NCBI GenBank assembly: GCA_039707655.1
Contig: CM077674.1
Span: forward strand, 234,647,904-234,711,903
Length of the DNA: 64,000 nt
Direction of reading: 5' to 3'
Origin: Elymus sibiricus
Lineage: Eukaryota; Streptophyta; Magnoliopsida; Poales; Poaceae
The notes under the pieces are model-generated. The model saw nothing but the letters and a program-made list of their open reading frames with translations, had not been told where the DNA came from and made no database searches. Positions within the stretch are counted from its first letter, which is position 1, and each line of letters opens with the position of its first letter. The position numbers were made by a program, and so were the translations under genes. Below, in pieces: positions 34,441 to 46,970 of this stretch.

Positions 34441-37070
34441 ATGGCTCGCTTGTAGATTGATAGCAGTATTGGCTGCGGTGACTTCTTTGTCCCTGGTCAG
34501 CTTTTTGCCTTTGGCAGCATCGTGTTGCACGCTGATCAGACCGGACACTTGGGCCGTGTTGAAAACTTTGTTCCAAACCAGGTCGTTATGTTCGGAAGCC
34601 TGGAGTACACCACGGACGCCCGAGGTGATCTAGTCCTCTCGGGACGGATCTAAGATCGAATCAAAGATCCCTCCGGCGCAGGAGCTTCGGAGCATGTTTC
34701 CGACCTGATCCTCGGATCCGACCTCCCGGTGGAACCAACCCTAGAGCTAGATCCGGTGGTCGCCACGTCCGATCTAACCCTTGCCTCCTCGGATGACGGC
34801 CTCAAGTCGAACCCGTCTCCAGACCAAGCAGCGGCCTCTGGTACAGCTTCTCCGCCCGTCAGCCAGGGGTAGGCCCTGAGCGATCGAGATGGAGGGCCTG
34901 CATCAAGTGGCCAAACAAACTGCTTCAGACCAGCCCGGCTTACAGCCAGGTCCTGGATACCGAGGAACTCTCACAGATAAATGAGGTGTTGGATCGAATC
35001 CAAAATCTGGCAATCTCGTCTATCGTCTACGATCAGATCGGATGTAGAGTCGACGACCGGGAAATTTTTATCCCACCCACCACCCACCTAGTCGCCACGG
35101 TTGAAGACTTGACCGATGTGCTAGACTACGGCTCCGACAAAGCCACTGACATGGAGGAAGATGTCCGCAGTGACACCGGAGCAAACCCACCCGCGGTCAT
35201 ATTCCGTACGGGGAATTGGGCCGCAATGTCTACCTATGACGTTTACATGGTCGACACTCCTAAGGATAACTCCAAGGTGAAACCTATCGAAAACCCTAAG
35301 CGTCGTCGCCCTAAGTGACGGACGAAGGGCAGTAATGGAAGCAGAAGTACGACCAACACCACGGGTGCCGCCGAGAACGGTGACGCCCCCGACACCGCCG
35401 AGAACCTAGGCGAGGAAAATCAAGCCTCACCCGCTCAACAAGACGGGCCCGTAGGGACGCCGATGGAGGATGATCCCGAAGTCAAAGACACCTACGATGA
35501 TGGGTTGGACAGGGATTACCTCCCCGAATTCAAGGACGACCTTAGCCTCGGACCAGAGAAATTTGTGGTACCCATAAACCCGTCCGAGCAGGCACGGTTC
35601 CAGCGGCAGTTAATCGCAACCACGCGTAGCATGAAGAAAAAGCAGCAGGAGCTGCATACTCACGAAAACGCGCTCAACGACAAGTGGATAAAAGTCCTTG
35701 CAGCTGAAGTGGACCTCGAGACCTGGCGTACGGCCGCCAAATCGTTCCCGAAACGACGGCTGCTGCCCGACTTCGATGATGAGGCAGCAGATGACGAGCT
35801 GCTCACGCACGGCCACGCAGGTCAGGCTGACCGTCCCCCTAGAGGGCGAGACCGGCCAGCAGGGGCACATAAAGAACCCCCAGCAAAAACCCGCCCTCAT
35901 GGCAAGAGTGCGGTCGAACATCCTGAGCCCTTCGATTTGCGCTATAAGATACAGGCCAATAAAGCCCCTTCTCGATCCATTTATGGACTAAGGGAGCGCA
36001 CACCCGCCGGCCTGGAGGGCTACGATGCCTGGTTAGACAAACACGAAAGAGCTCGGGAGCAGACACGGGCTAGGACAATAGCTAACGCCCGAGAAGATGT
36101 GGCTCGATATCGAGGGCCCGCACATCAAGTATGTTTCACAGACGAGGTCATGGAGCATCAGTTCCCAGAGGGGTTTAAACCCATCAACATCGATCAATAC
36201 GACGGAATGACTGACCCGGCTGTTTGGATTGAAGATTTCCTTCTCCATATTCTCATGGCCCGAGGTGATGACCTCCATGCCATAAAATACCTTCCTCTCA
36301 AGGGACTGGCAAGGCATTGGCTCCACAGCCTCCCTAGAAATTCTATTGGAAGCTGGGAGGAGCTCGAGGAAGCCTTTAGGGCAAACTTCCAGGGCACCTA
36401 CGTTTGGCCCCCGGATGCCGACGACCTCAGCCACGTCGTCCAACAGGAGGGCGAATCAGCTTGGAAATTCTGGAAGCGGTTCTTTACTAAAAAGAACCAG
36501 ATTGTCGATTGTCCCGACGCCGAGGCCATTGCCGCATTCAAGCACAGCATCCGAGATGAATGGCTCTCCCGACAGCTCAGGCAGGATAAGCCGAGAACCA
36601 TGGCGGCTCTTTCCTCCCTGATGACCCGTTTCTGCGCGGGCGAGAATAGCTGGCTTGCCCGTAGTTCTCACAGGAGCGACTCTGGCACCTCGGAGGCACG
36701 CGACGGGAACGGCAAATCCAGGCGCAACAGAAACAAGTGCCGGAACAAGAACAGCGGCAGCGATGCCGAGGACCCAGCAGTCAATGCAGGGTTCAGTGGC
36801 TCACGGGCCAGACCCAAGAAGAGGCCCTTTAAAGGGAACAAGGACAGCCCAAGCTCCCTAGATAAAATACTTGACAAGTCTTGCCAAATTCATGGCACCT
36901 CGGATAAGCCCGCTAACCACACCAATCGAAACTGTTGGGTGTTCAAGCAGGCCGGCAAAGCAGTTGTCGAGGAACCAGACACGAGCCAGTCTTGGAGCGA
37001 CGACGAGGATGAACCTCGCAGGCCAAATAGCGGTGGCCAAAAGCAGTTTCCTTCCCACGTCAGAACGTGA
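34441..37070 (+). pseudogene. gag: Gypsy gag, element 2
   Basis: The first ATG (34441) reads a frame similar to the start of element 1 gag but with early stops (first at 34453) and frame changes. From 34986 the frame is open to 37070 except for TGA at 35316-35318. The long segment (35463-37070) carries the Retrotrans_gag domain: TDPAVWIEDFLLHILMARG, EELEEAFRANFQGTYVW and RDEWLSRQLRQDKPRTM. Near the end, CQIHGTSDKPANHTNRNC resembles a degenerate zinc knuckle. The stop at 37068 overlaps the protease frame by a few bases, which looks like a one-base frameshift, since element 1 has no such overlap. Confidence 0.82.
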
Positions 37071-37789
37071 ACATGATCTATGTCACGCATATTCCTAAGA
37101 AAGAAAGGAAACGAGCACTTCGGGACATCTACACCTTAGAGCCCGTAGCCCCGAAGTACAACCCGTGGTTGGCCTGCCTGATCCCTTTTGATAAAAAGGA
37201 CCACCCAACCAGTATCCGTCATGGCGGGTCAGCAACCTTGGTCCTAGACCCCATTGTCGATGGATACCACTTAACCCGCGTCCTTATGGACGGTGGAAGC
37301 AGTCTAAACCTGATCTACGCCGACACGGTCAGAAAAATGGGCATTGATTCGTCACGAATCAAACCCAGTAACACCACATTCAAGGGTGTCATCCCCGGCG
37401 TGGAGGCACAATGCACCGGCACCGTAACGCTGGAGGTTGTTTTCGGTTCGCCCGAGAACTTCCGAAACGAGGACTTGATCTTTGACATAGTCCCCTTCCG
37501 CAGTGGTTACCACGCGTTGCTCGGTCGTACGGCATTTGCCCACTTCAATGCGGTGCCGCACTATGCTTACCTAAAGCTTAAGATGCTGGGGCCCCATGGC
37601 ATCATTACCATTAACGCTAACACGAAGCGCTCCCTCCGGACAGAGGAGCAGACAGCAGTCTTCGTAGCTGATTTCCAGGCGGCCGAAGAAGCGGCCCGAC
37701 GTATTGCTCAACATGACCTACCAGGCTCCTCAGAGCACGTACGTACTATCACTTCGGCCCCTGGCCAAACCCATGTGAATCCTGAATAG
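37067..37789 (+). pseudogene. Gypsy aspartic protease, element 2
   Basis: An intact 240-codon frame begins NMIYVTHIPKKERKRALRD and includes VLMDGGSSLNLIYADT and FDIVPFRSGYHALLGRTAF, matching element 1 across the domain. It ends HVNPE-stop at 37789. The frame is open but no longer joined to gag. No pol follows. The strong conservation with element 1 shows both came from the same gag-protease-only lineage. Confidence 0.82.
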
Positions 37790-38804
37790 GGACGCCCGCT
37801 CCCCAGTTCCCCTCATCTGGTAGCAGACTACGTGCCCTGAGTACACAATTTTGCACTTAAAATTCCATGGGAGACTGGGGAGCATACATTAATAAAAAGG
37901 GTGTGTTATCTCGGGATGTCAGCGCACCTGGAACCTGGTGATCTCTTCGGCACCATAAAGGCCCACCAGGAAGCACATCTCGGTAGAGTCAAGCTGTCAC
38001 ACTACGGCGCCAGCCTCGTCAGGGGCCCCGCTTCTTGGATGCATCCAGCATAGTCGAGGCGGAGTGGCCGGCAGTAGTCACCAACCTTGGATTAGACAAG
38101 GAATAGATGTTCAACAGCACAGAGGCGCAGACGTGCGGCAGGGAAGACACGGGAAACAGCTCCTGCTTTTTTTAAAAAAAGCCCTGTATCAAACTCCTCT
38201 TCTCCTTTCTCACATACTCTCTGTATCTTTTAAGGTTCCTTCTTATAATAGCTCGGCATCTGTGGTTAGGCCTTATGAATGAAAAAATAGACCTCTTTTT
38301 GGTCTTTGCACAAAATTACGTGTCATTTTTTTCTGTCTTTGCCTTGTAGCAATGTGGAAACCGTTTGAAACACACAGATGGGTCCGACTTTCAACCGGGG
38401 GATCGGACATAAAATTGAGCCTATGTTTAAGTCCGATATTTGTTTGGCGTCTCGGATATTGCATTATATGCATCAGTTTCAAATTGTGATTTTGGTCAAT
38501 GATTGGGTTGCCCGGCTCCTGTGCTCGCCTCCTACGTTCCGCTTTGTTCGGCTAGGAGTGTAAAGGAAGAACCACTGCGATTGCGCTTCCAGCTCGAATG
38601 GTCAAGCGCCTCAGTGGAGAAAGCCAAAAATCGACTGTCACGATAGGCGTAAAATGGTCGGCGATCCGCAGACAGTGTCAAACTAGAAACCGTTAGTGGT
38701 TACGCAGTGTTAAACGAAGGGTTCTTGTCATAAGAACCGAGGTGTTAAAACGGGTGCACCCCGGCTGGTCCGGTCCCCACCACACCGGGGGCTAGGTCAA
38801 CTAC
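37790..38804 (+). other. Non-coding internal region of element 2, left of the insertion
   Basis: No polymerase motif is present. The stretch 38560-38800 is similar to the reverse complement of 28000-28150 in element 1. The last five bases before the nested element (CCCAC, 38805-38809) are the left target duplication. Confidence 0.6.
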
Positions 38805-38809
38805 CCCAC

Positions 38810-40210
38810 TGATACGTCTCTGTCGTATCTACTTTTCCAAACACTTTTGCTCTTGTTTTGGCCCCTAATTTACATGATTTGAATGGAACTAACCCGGACT
38901 GACGCTGTTTTCAGCAGAATTGCCATGGTGTTGTTTTTTGTGCAGAAATAAAAGTTCTTGGAACGGGATGAAACTTTTTGGAGATTTTTATGGAATAAAT
39001 AAAAAATACTGGAACCAAAACCCACTGGAGGGGGGCCACCCAGTGCCCACGAGGCACCAGGGCGCGCCACCCCCCCAGGCGCGCCCTGGTACCTCGTGGG
39101 GCCCACGTGGCTCCGTCTGACCTAATTCCAACGCTATAAATTCACAATTCCAGAGAAAAAACAAGAGAGGAAGTTTTATTGCGTTTCACGATACGGAGCC
39201 GCCGCCACCTCCTGTTCTTCATCAGGAGGCCAGATCTGGAGTCCGTTTGGGGCTCCGGAGAGGGGGATCTTCCGGCATTGTCATCATCAACCATCCTTCA
39301 TCACCAATTTCATGATGCTCACCGCCGGGAGTGAGTAATTCCTTTGTAGGCTTGCTGGACGGTGATGAGTTGGATGAGATTTATCATGTAATCGAGTTAG
39401 TTTTGTTAGGGCTTGATCGCTAGTATCCACTATGTTCTGAGATTGATATTGCTATGACTTTGCTATGCTCAATGCTTGTCACTAGGGCCCGAGTGCCATG
39501 ATTCCAGATCTGAACCCTTTATGTTTTCATGAATATATTTGTGTTCTTGATCCGATCTTGCAAGTTATACGCACCTACTATGTGTTATGATCCGCATACC
39601 CCAAGGTGACAATAATTGGGATTCCTTCCGGTGATTGCCATAGTTTGAGGAGTTCATGTATTCACTATGTGTTAATGCTTTGTTCCGGTGCTCTATTAAA
39701 AGGAGGCCTTAATATCCCTTAGTTTCCCTATGGACCCCGCTGCCACGGGAGGGTAGGACAAAAGATGTCATGCAAGTTCTTATCGCAAGCACGTATGACT
39801 ATATACGGAATACATGCCTACATTACATTGATGAATTGGATCTAGTTCTGTGTCGCCCTAGGTTATGACTGTTACATGATGAATGTTATCCAACATAATC
39901 ACCGATCCAATGCCTACGAGTTTTTCACATATTGTTCTTTGCTAAGTTACTACTGTTACAATTGATACCAAACTACTGCTGCTACCGTTACTGCTACTGT
40001 TACTATTATTGCCACTGCTATCAAACTATCATACTATTGTGCTACTGATCACTCTGCTGCAGATATTTAGTTTCTAGGTGTGGTTGAATTGACAACTCAA
40101 CTGCTAATACTTGCAAATATTCTTTGGCTCCCCTTGTGTCGAATCAATAAATCTGGGTTGAATACTCTACCCTCGAAAATTGTTGCGATCCCTATACTTG
40201 TGGGTTGTCA
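38810..40210 (+). repeat. 5' LTR of the Athila-like element (family B)
   Basis: 1,401 bp, TGATACGTCTCTG...GTGGGTTGTCA. It contains the hairpin at 39043-39104 and a TATA-like GCTATAAATT near 39133. The first 105 bp differ from the 3' LTR at only four positions. Confidence 0.9.
39043..39104. other. Hairpin in the family B 5' LTR
   Basis: Inverted arms around CCCACGAGGCACCAGGGCG are separated by a C-run. The same structure is at 47203-47265 in the 3' LTR, with two changes. Confidence 0.8.
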
Positions 40211-40217
40211 AGACCTT

Positions 40218-40240
40218 TTTCTGGCGCCGTTACCGGGGAG
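40218..40240 (+). other. Primer-binding site, tRNA-Asp type
   Basis: The sequence TGGCGCCGTTACCGGGGA starts about 11 bases after the LTR. It matches the primer site type of Athila elements (complement of the tRNA-Asp 3' end) with one difference from the form I know. Confidence 0.75.
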
Positions 40241-40289
40241 CATAGCTTTATTTGCTAAGTCACTTGGGATTTATATCTGTTGATCACTA

Positions 40290-43034
40290 TGAAGAATCTG
40301 AAAGACGCTAAGACCAAGATTGTTCCCTCTAAGATGAGGGGAGGTAAGGAACTGCCATCTAGCTCTGCACTTGATTCACCCTCTGTTTTGAGTAAACTTG
40401 CAACACCACCACATGCTATTAATTCTGATATGTCGCAAGTTATTGATGATACCACTTCTGCTATGAATGATACTCATGATGATGCTAGTACTATGCTTGA
40501 TAATGTTGTGCCACTTGGTGAATTTCTTACTGAACAAATTGCTAAAGCTAAAGAAATTGAAAATGTTGAATCTCTTGAGAATTATGATTCACCTATTATG
40601 CCTAGCTCCCCTACTAGAGTTGAAACACCTGATGAACACTGCTTTGATAGGGAGACAGCTAGAGCTATTCTTGCTTGTAATGATAGACATGAAGTTATAA
40701 AGTTGCTTGCTGATATGAAAGAAAAATCTATGAGGGAGAGAATGAAATATGATCCTAAGTTTGCTACCTCTCCCATATTTGTTACTGATAAGGATTATGA
40801 ATTCTCTGTCGATCCTGAGTTAATTACTTTGGTTGAATCTGATCCTTTCCATGGTTATAAAACTGAAACCGTTGTGCCACATCTTACTAAATTAAATGAC
40901 ATAGCCACCCTATTTGCTCATGAGGAAAAATTCGCTATTACTATATTCTTAAGTTGTTTCCTTTCTCATTAAAGGGTGATGCTAAAGAATGGTATAATAC
41001 TCTTGCTCCTGGATGTGTGCGTAGTCCCTAGGATATGATTTATTACTTCTCTGAAAAATATTTTCCTGCTCATAAGAAACAAGCTGCCTTACAGGAAATA
41101 TTTAACTTTGTGCAAATTGAAGAAGAGAATCTCCCTCAAGCTTGGGGAGGCTTCTCAAATTACTTAATGCTTTGCCTGATCATCCTCTTAAGAAAAATGA
41201 AATACTTGATATCTTCTATAATGGACTAACCGATGCTTCTAGGGACTACCTAGATAGTTGTGCGAGTTGTGTTTTCAGGGAACGAACTATTGAACAAGCT
41301 GAGGAATTATTGAATAATATATTGAAGAATGATAATGATTGGACACTTCCTGAACCACCGCCCAAACCCACTCCGAAGAAGAGGGGTATTTTATATCTCA
41401 GTCCTAAAGATATGCAAGAAGCAAAGAAATGTATGAAGGAAAAAGGTATTAAAGCTGAGGATGTTAAGAATCTACCACCTATTGAAGAAATACATGGTCT
41501 TGACACACTGTCACAGGTAGTAGAGGTAAATTCTCTTATAAAGTTTGATGAAAATGATATTCCCTATAACAAACCTCCTAGCCAATGCTTGTATGAATTT
41601 GACAATTATATTATTAAGCAAGATCACTTCAATGCAAATGTTATGAAACAATTGAAACGAAATACCTACATGATTGATCGCTTGACTGACTTGTTATTTA
41701 GAATTGCTAATGATGTTAAATGTGTGAGTAAACATGCATCTATGGTTCAAACCCAATTAGAACAAGTTGCTAAATCTCAAAGTGAATTGCTCAATGAAAT
41801 GAATAACAATATGAATGATCATGCTGTTAGAGTAATGACTAGAGGAGGTAGAATGACTCAGGAGCCACTTTATCCTGAAGGTCACCCTAAAAGAATTGAA
41901 CAAGACTCTCAAAGAATTAATGTTGATGCACCTAGTCCATCTAAAAAGAAAAAGAAAAAGAAAAATGATAGGACTTTGCATACTTCTAGTGAACCCGAGG
42001 TAGAAAAACCCTTGGAGGATAGTAATGATGTTTCTATTTCTGATGCTGAAACACAATCTGGTAATGAACAACCACTCGATGATAATAATAATGATGATGC
42101 TCATGTGGATACCCAACCAGATAATGATAAGGAACCTGATAATGATGTTGAAATAGAACCTGCTGTTGATCTTGATAACCCACCGTCTAAAAATAAACGT
42201 TATGATAAAAGAGACTTCGTTGCTAGAAAACATGGTAAAGAAAGAGAACCATGGGTTCAAAAACCCATGCCCTTCCCTCCTAAATCATCTAAGAAAAAAG
42301 ATAAGGAAGAATTTGAACGCTTTGCTGAAATGCTTAGGCCAGTCTTTTTGCGTAATCGTTTGACTGATATTATAAAGATGCCTCCCTATGCTAAATACAT
42401 GAAAGACATTGTTACAAATAAAAGAAAGATACATGAAGCTGAAATTTCTACCATGCTTGCAAATTATTCTTTTAAGGATGGAGTACCTAAGAAACTAGGA
42501 GATCCAGGAATACCAACTATACCATGCTCCATTAAAACAAATTATGTCAAAACTGCTTTGTGTGATTTAGGAGCCCGTGTTAGTGTTATGCCTTTCTCGT
42601 TATACAAAAGACTTTATTTGAATAAACTCACTCCCACTGAAATATCATTGCAAATGGCTGACAAATCAACTGCCATACCTATCGGTGTTTGTGAGGATGT
42701 GCCCGTTGTAGTTGCAAATGTTACTATTCTAACAGACTTTGTTATACTTGATATGCCCAAGGATGACAACATGTCGATTATCCTTGGTAGACCCTTCTTG
42801 AATACTGCAGGGGCTGTTATTGATTGCAACAAAAGCAAGGTCACTTTTCATATCAATGGTAATGAGCATACGACGCACTTTCCGAAGAAACAATTTCAAG
42901 TAAATGGTATTCATATTATTGAAAAGACTCCGACAATTACTATTGGAAATTTTCAAATTCCTCTTCCTACTGTTAAAAGGAAATATAAAACTCTTATTAT
43001 CGGGGAGATGCATATCCCCGTTGAGGTAACTTAG
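40290..43034 (+). pseudogene. gag: Athila-type gag and protease
   Basis: The first frame (from 40290, MKNLKDAKTK) runs to 40972, then shifts; a middle part (LKGDAKEWYNTLAPG, about 40973-41030) is in another frame with a stop near 41029. From about 41142 a 630-codon frame continues to 43034. It includes the Retrotrans_gag core, an acidic and Lys-rich hinge (about 41930-42200) and a retropepsin with CDLGARVSVMPFSLYKRL. The protease motif has Arg where Ser or Thr usually follows Gly-Ala. The frame ends IPVEVT-stop with no polymerase. These shifts make the copy defective unless they are sequencing errors. Confidence 0.82.
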
Positions 43035-43815
43035 TGTTATACGAAAGTTCTTCAGTTTCATGTTACTCAGAAATGGTTTGTTAATAAGACCTGATCAACC
43101 TTATTAATGGATTCTTTTTGAGGGGCATGTGGTCGATGAATTTTGTAAGCACAACCTTCTGTACCCACTTTTTATTTTCTGTTATTTTTAGTTAAATGCA
43201 ATAAAATGCCATGATTACCCTATTTTCTGATTTATTCGTGCAATAAAAAAGTGCCCAGAAATAAAAGTGCTCAGAATGTAATAAAATTTTGATATGAATT
43301 TTTAAGTAATATTTAAGAATTTTTGGCACTAGACACATACCAAGGGGGTGCCCCAGGTGCCCACGAGGCACCAGGGCGCGCCACCCCCATGGTGTGCCCA
43401 GGTACCTCGTGGGCCCCATAGGGACCCCTCACTTATCCCTTCAGCCCACTTCGTCTCTTACCTCTAGCAAAAATTCCTGGTAGCTCCCTCTCTCGTGTTT
43501 TTGCTCACAAACCTGAAATTTTTTATCTCTTTGCTCGGAGCTCCATTTTCGAAACTGTTTTGGGAGATTGCTCCTTGGTATGTGACTCCTCCATTGCTCC
43601 AATTAGTTTTTGCACTAGTGGATTATATTTTGCATAATTAGCTGCTCTTGGTGCTACAGAAAATGAGCTTGCATGTTGAATTCTTTGAGTTCCAAGTAGT
43701 TTGAATGCCTGATATAGCCTCTAGACATCCATATGAGTAGTTGCTATCAATCTTGTGAAGTTTTATTGATATCATTTTGTGGCCCAAAAATTTTCAGAAA
43801 ATTGTTCTTAGAAAA
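43035..43815 (+). other. Spacer between gag-protease and the env-position ORF, with an LTR-like segment
   Basis: Between about 43240 and 43420 this follows the order of the LTR: CAGAAATAAAAGTGCTC, then a purine/pyrimidine stretch, then the GC-rich hairpin at 43358-43416. It has no clear TATA box. A pyrimidine-rich stretch follows. Confidence 0.65.
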
Positions 43816-44838
43816 ATGAATATCTTCCAGAGGAGTTCCTCGAAGTGGAACACCAAGGGAGTCCTTGGGGAGTCCTCGGACAGTGACCTCAACATTCCGC
43901 GTAGGACGGAGGTCCGGCCGTGCGAATGGCCGCACAATGCCTTCATGAACGAAGCCGGATTCTACCAAGAGTTCGCGCAATTCGTTGCAAATGCCGGACT
44001 GACCGACTTCCTCGCAGATGAGTGTGACCAGCACCACATCCTTACAAATTCCTTTGTGCAAAACTTTCATTTTCTTAGTAGGCTCGAACCCCCTGAGGTG
44101 CGCTTTGATTTATATGTTGAACATTATCAGATACCTCTGGCTGAATTTTGTGAGATATATTTGATTCCCTTTGATGGGGAAATTAGAGAGCCTCGACCGG
44201 AGGAGTTTGAGGGTTTCCTCCACACTTTAACTGTGGGAGAGACAAGGGGCGTGTCGAAAGCCCGAGCCACTAGCTTGCAATTTCCCTCTGTTCATTACTT
44301 TGCTTTATTCTTAGGGAAATGCTTGATTGCTAGGGAGCAAGGTAGTGCACTAGCTGCACCTGAATTTGCCATTTTATGCCATGCACTGCATAATGATAAC
44401 ACTTATAACCTGGGAGCTATCATTGCACGCCGCTTGCACACTAATAGGACTAGGGGTAAAATTCATGGTGGTATTTATGCTACTCGCTTAGCTAGACGTT
44501 TTAATGTTAACATACACCCTCATGATTGTTTGTTGCCCAGAATTTACTTAGATCACCAGTCCATGAGGGACCACCACTTTCTTGACGCTCCTGAGCCTCC
44601 TCACAACATTCGTTATAACTTGGTTTTTAGTGAGGATACTCGGGATATTATTCTGTTGCCTGCACCTGCTTTGTTTGATTTTCATGCCAGGAACAGATAT
44701 ACCGTGATGCCCCCGGACATCATTGCTTACCGGAACGCGTTGGCAGTGGCAGAGGAGGAGCCCCAGGATTGGGACGCTCGGGTGCCGCCGCCTCAGGACT
44801 TTCGCATGGGACCGGATGGCTACTACGGATGGTCGTAG
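43816..44838 (+). CDS. Env-position ORF of the Athila-like element
   Basis: The open frame runs 43777-44838. I take the ATG of MNIFQRSSSK at 43816 as the start; the codons before it lack an ATG. The protein of about 340 residues ends DGYYGWS-stop. It is hydrophilic with conserved-looking segments (EAGFYQEFAQFVANAGL, EFCEIYLIPFDGEI, HYFALFLGKCLIAREQG) of a kind seen in plant retroelement proteins at the Athila ORF3/env position. I see no signal peptide or membrane anchor, so an envelope role is doubtful. The frame is intact while gag is broken, which is unusual in a decayed copy. It is preceded by the LTR-like spacer, possibly its own leader or promoter. Confidence 0.7.
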   Translation: MNIFQRSSSKWNTKGVLGESSDSDLNIPRRTEVRPCEWPHNAFMNEAGFYQEFAQFVANAGLTDFLADECDQHHILTNSFVQNFHFLSRLEPPEVRFDLYVEHYQIPLAEFCEIYLIPFDGEIREPRPEEFEGFLHTLTVGETRGVSKARATSLQFPSVHYFALFLGKCLIAREQGSALAAPEFAILCHALHNDNTYNLGAIIARRLHTNRTRGKIHGGIYATRLARRFNVNIHPHDCLLPRIYLDHQSMRDHHFLDAPEPPHNIRYNLVFSEDTRDIILLPAPALFDFHARNRYTVMPPDIIAYRNALAVAEEEPQDWDARVPPPQDFRMGPDGYYGWS

Positions 44839-46956
44839 ACCAAGCTAGGCAAGAGCCTAAGATTGGGGGAGTACGTATCTCTCACTGACATTACATTCAT
44901 GCTCACACATTTCATTCCAGTTGTCGGTGTTCATACTTTTTCATTGTATAATCCATGCTAATTTTATTTTTCTCGCTTTCTTCTTGTGTGTTTGAAAAAC
45001 TTTGAGAAAATCCAAAAACATTTCTCGCTTCTTTTTGGTTTTTCTCTCTAGTTTAATTAGTTGTAGTTTCATAGTAGTAAAAGAAAACCCAAAAAGATTT
45101 CTCGTTTCTTCTTTTACTTGTTGGGAGCTTTCCCGTGTAAATAGTTTTTTCTCATTTTTCGTTTTCTTCTTTATTTCGCTTCCTTCAGAAAAACCAAAAA
45201 CCCCGAAAATATTTCCGTGTGTTTCTCTGAAATTCTTTTCTTTTGATGAGTCATTGTAAGGAGAAGACCACGATGAAAATGTTGAGTGGCTCTCGTATGC
45301 ATTGTTGTCGATCTAGCAAAGAGCCCATTTTACCTTGTCTTCTCCTTTGAATAAAATGCTTGCAGATTCCAGCTTAGTCCATGGCACTCTTGCACTATTA
45401 TTATTTTCATATCATTCGGTCGTGCAAGTGAAAGGCAATAATGACGATGATTTGATGAAGTGACTGTGGCAAGGAAAAGCAGGTGTGAACTCAACTTGTT
45501 CTTTGTTTTTGTAAATATGTTTAACTCAGTATCCATGATTCAGCATGTTATGATTAAACATGTTTATGATGACAATTAGAGATTATAGTTGCTCATGCCA
45601 TGCTTAAGTAGCTAGGAGTGGATAATGATTTATCTTGAGTGTCAACATGCATTAAAATTATTGTGATGTAGTATGATGATATGGTATCCTCCTCTGAATG
45701 TTTCAAGTGCCTTGACTTGGCACATGTTCACGTATGTAGTTGATTCAAAACCAACATAGCCTTCACGATATTTATGTTCATGGTGTTTATATCCTACTCA
45801 TGCTAGTATTCAATGTTGATTATTCATAATGCATGATTATGACCGTTTTCGCTCTCTAGCTGGTCGCTTCTCAACCTATTTGCTAGCCTTCGCCTGTACT
45901 AAGTGGGAATACTGCTTGTGCATCAAAACCTTTAAACCTAAAGTTATTCCAGATGAGTCCACTATATCTACCTATATGCGGTATTACTCTGCCGTCCTAA
46001 GTAAATTTGCATGTGCCACCTCTAAATATTCAAATGAAAATCTGTTTTGTGTGCCCGTACCACTCATGGAGCGACAGGGGGCGGTCAGTGTCTTCCATGC
46101 TAAGCGGGTTATTCTCATGATGAGTGTTGATTCACTTGTCCTTGCACGAGAGGGGCTGGTAATCTGATGCCCAGTCCCATTATTAAAATTGCAAAATAAT
46201 AAAACAAACTCCCCCAGAAAGTTGTTGGTATGGAGGGCACCCGAGGATTCGGCTAGCCATGGCTTGTGATTGTTGGTGGAGGGGGAGTAAACTTTACTTT
46301 ACCGCTTGGGAACCGCCGCTAATGTGTTTAGCATGGAAGATATTGAAAACTCTCGGTTGTGAAGTTGACAGGAAAGGCATACCTCCCAAAATTTTATTTA
46401 TCTCTGATTTAAGCTTCGAGCTCTGGCACCTCTGCAAATCCATGCTTCCCTCTGCGAAGGGCCTATATATTTACTTTTATGTTATTTTACTTTTATTGTT
46501 TAGTCATCACCTTCTCAAATAAGCACCAGTCCTGAGAGCACTATTGTCATTCTCATGCATTGTGAATAGTTAATGTTGTGTGAATCATGACTGGATCTCT
46601 CCTACCATGAATTACAATGTTTAGTAGCTGCTTGAACTTTGGAGGTGCTCTGCATTTATGTTTTGCGGTCTCAAAAAGGGCTAGCGAGATACCATGTTGT
46701 CATATTATATCATGATCATTTTGACAAAGTGTTGGCATTTGATATATCTTATTATTGCTCGCTAGTTGATTATGCCATTGATATGATTGAATATAATTTC
46801 TAAGAGTTATCATTTGCATGGTTAGTTATAATCTTTGCTAAAAACTTGGGTGCTATTTAAGCATATATATAGATACAAGAACAAAAGAGTTTGTAAAAGT
46901 TTTTCTTTATCACTTTTAGTTTGTCAACTGAATTGCTTGAGGACAAGCAATGAGTT
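44839..46956 (+). other. 3' untranslated internal region of the Athila-like element
   Basis: About 2.1 kb with no domain. It includes the segment shared with 1-1006, with an open stretch at 45829-46167 containing STISTYMRY and CVPVPLM. The start is T-rich. It leads to the polypurine tract. Confidence 0.65.
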
Positions 46957-46970
46957 AAGCTTGGGGGAGT
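46957..46970 (+). other. Polypurine tract of the Athila-like element
   Basis: AAGCTTGGGGGAGT directly before the 3' LTR; the same tract type precedes the family A LTR at 1007. Confidence 0.8.

Noticed and set aside
39957..40040. ACTGCTGCTACCGTTACTGC-type repeats as a satellite or array
   Set aside because: It is an imperfect simple-sequence part of the LTR and is present in both LTR copies.
41757..42260. Hydrophobic 167-codon ORF on the minus strand
   Set aside because: Antisense to the Lys/Asp-rich gag hinge, which automatically gives Ile/Phe-rich false membrane segments.
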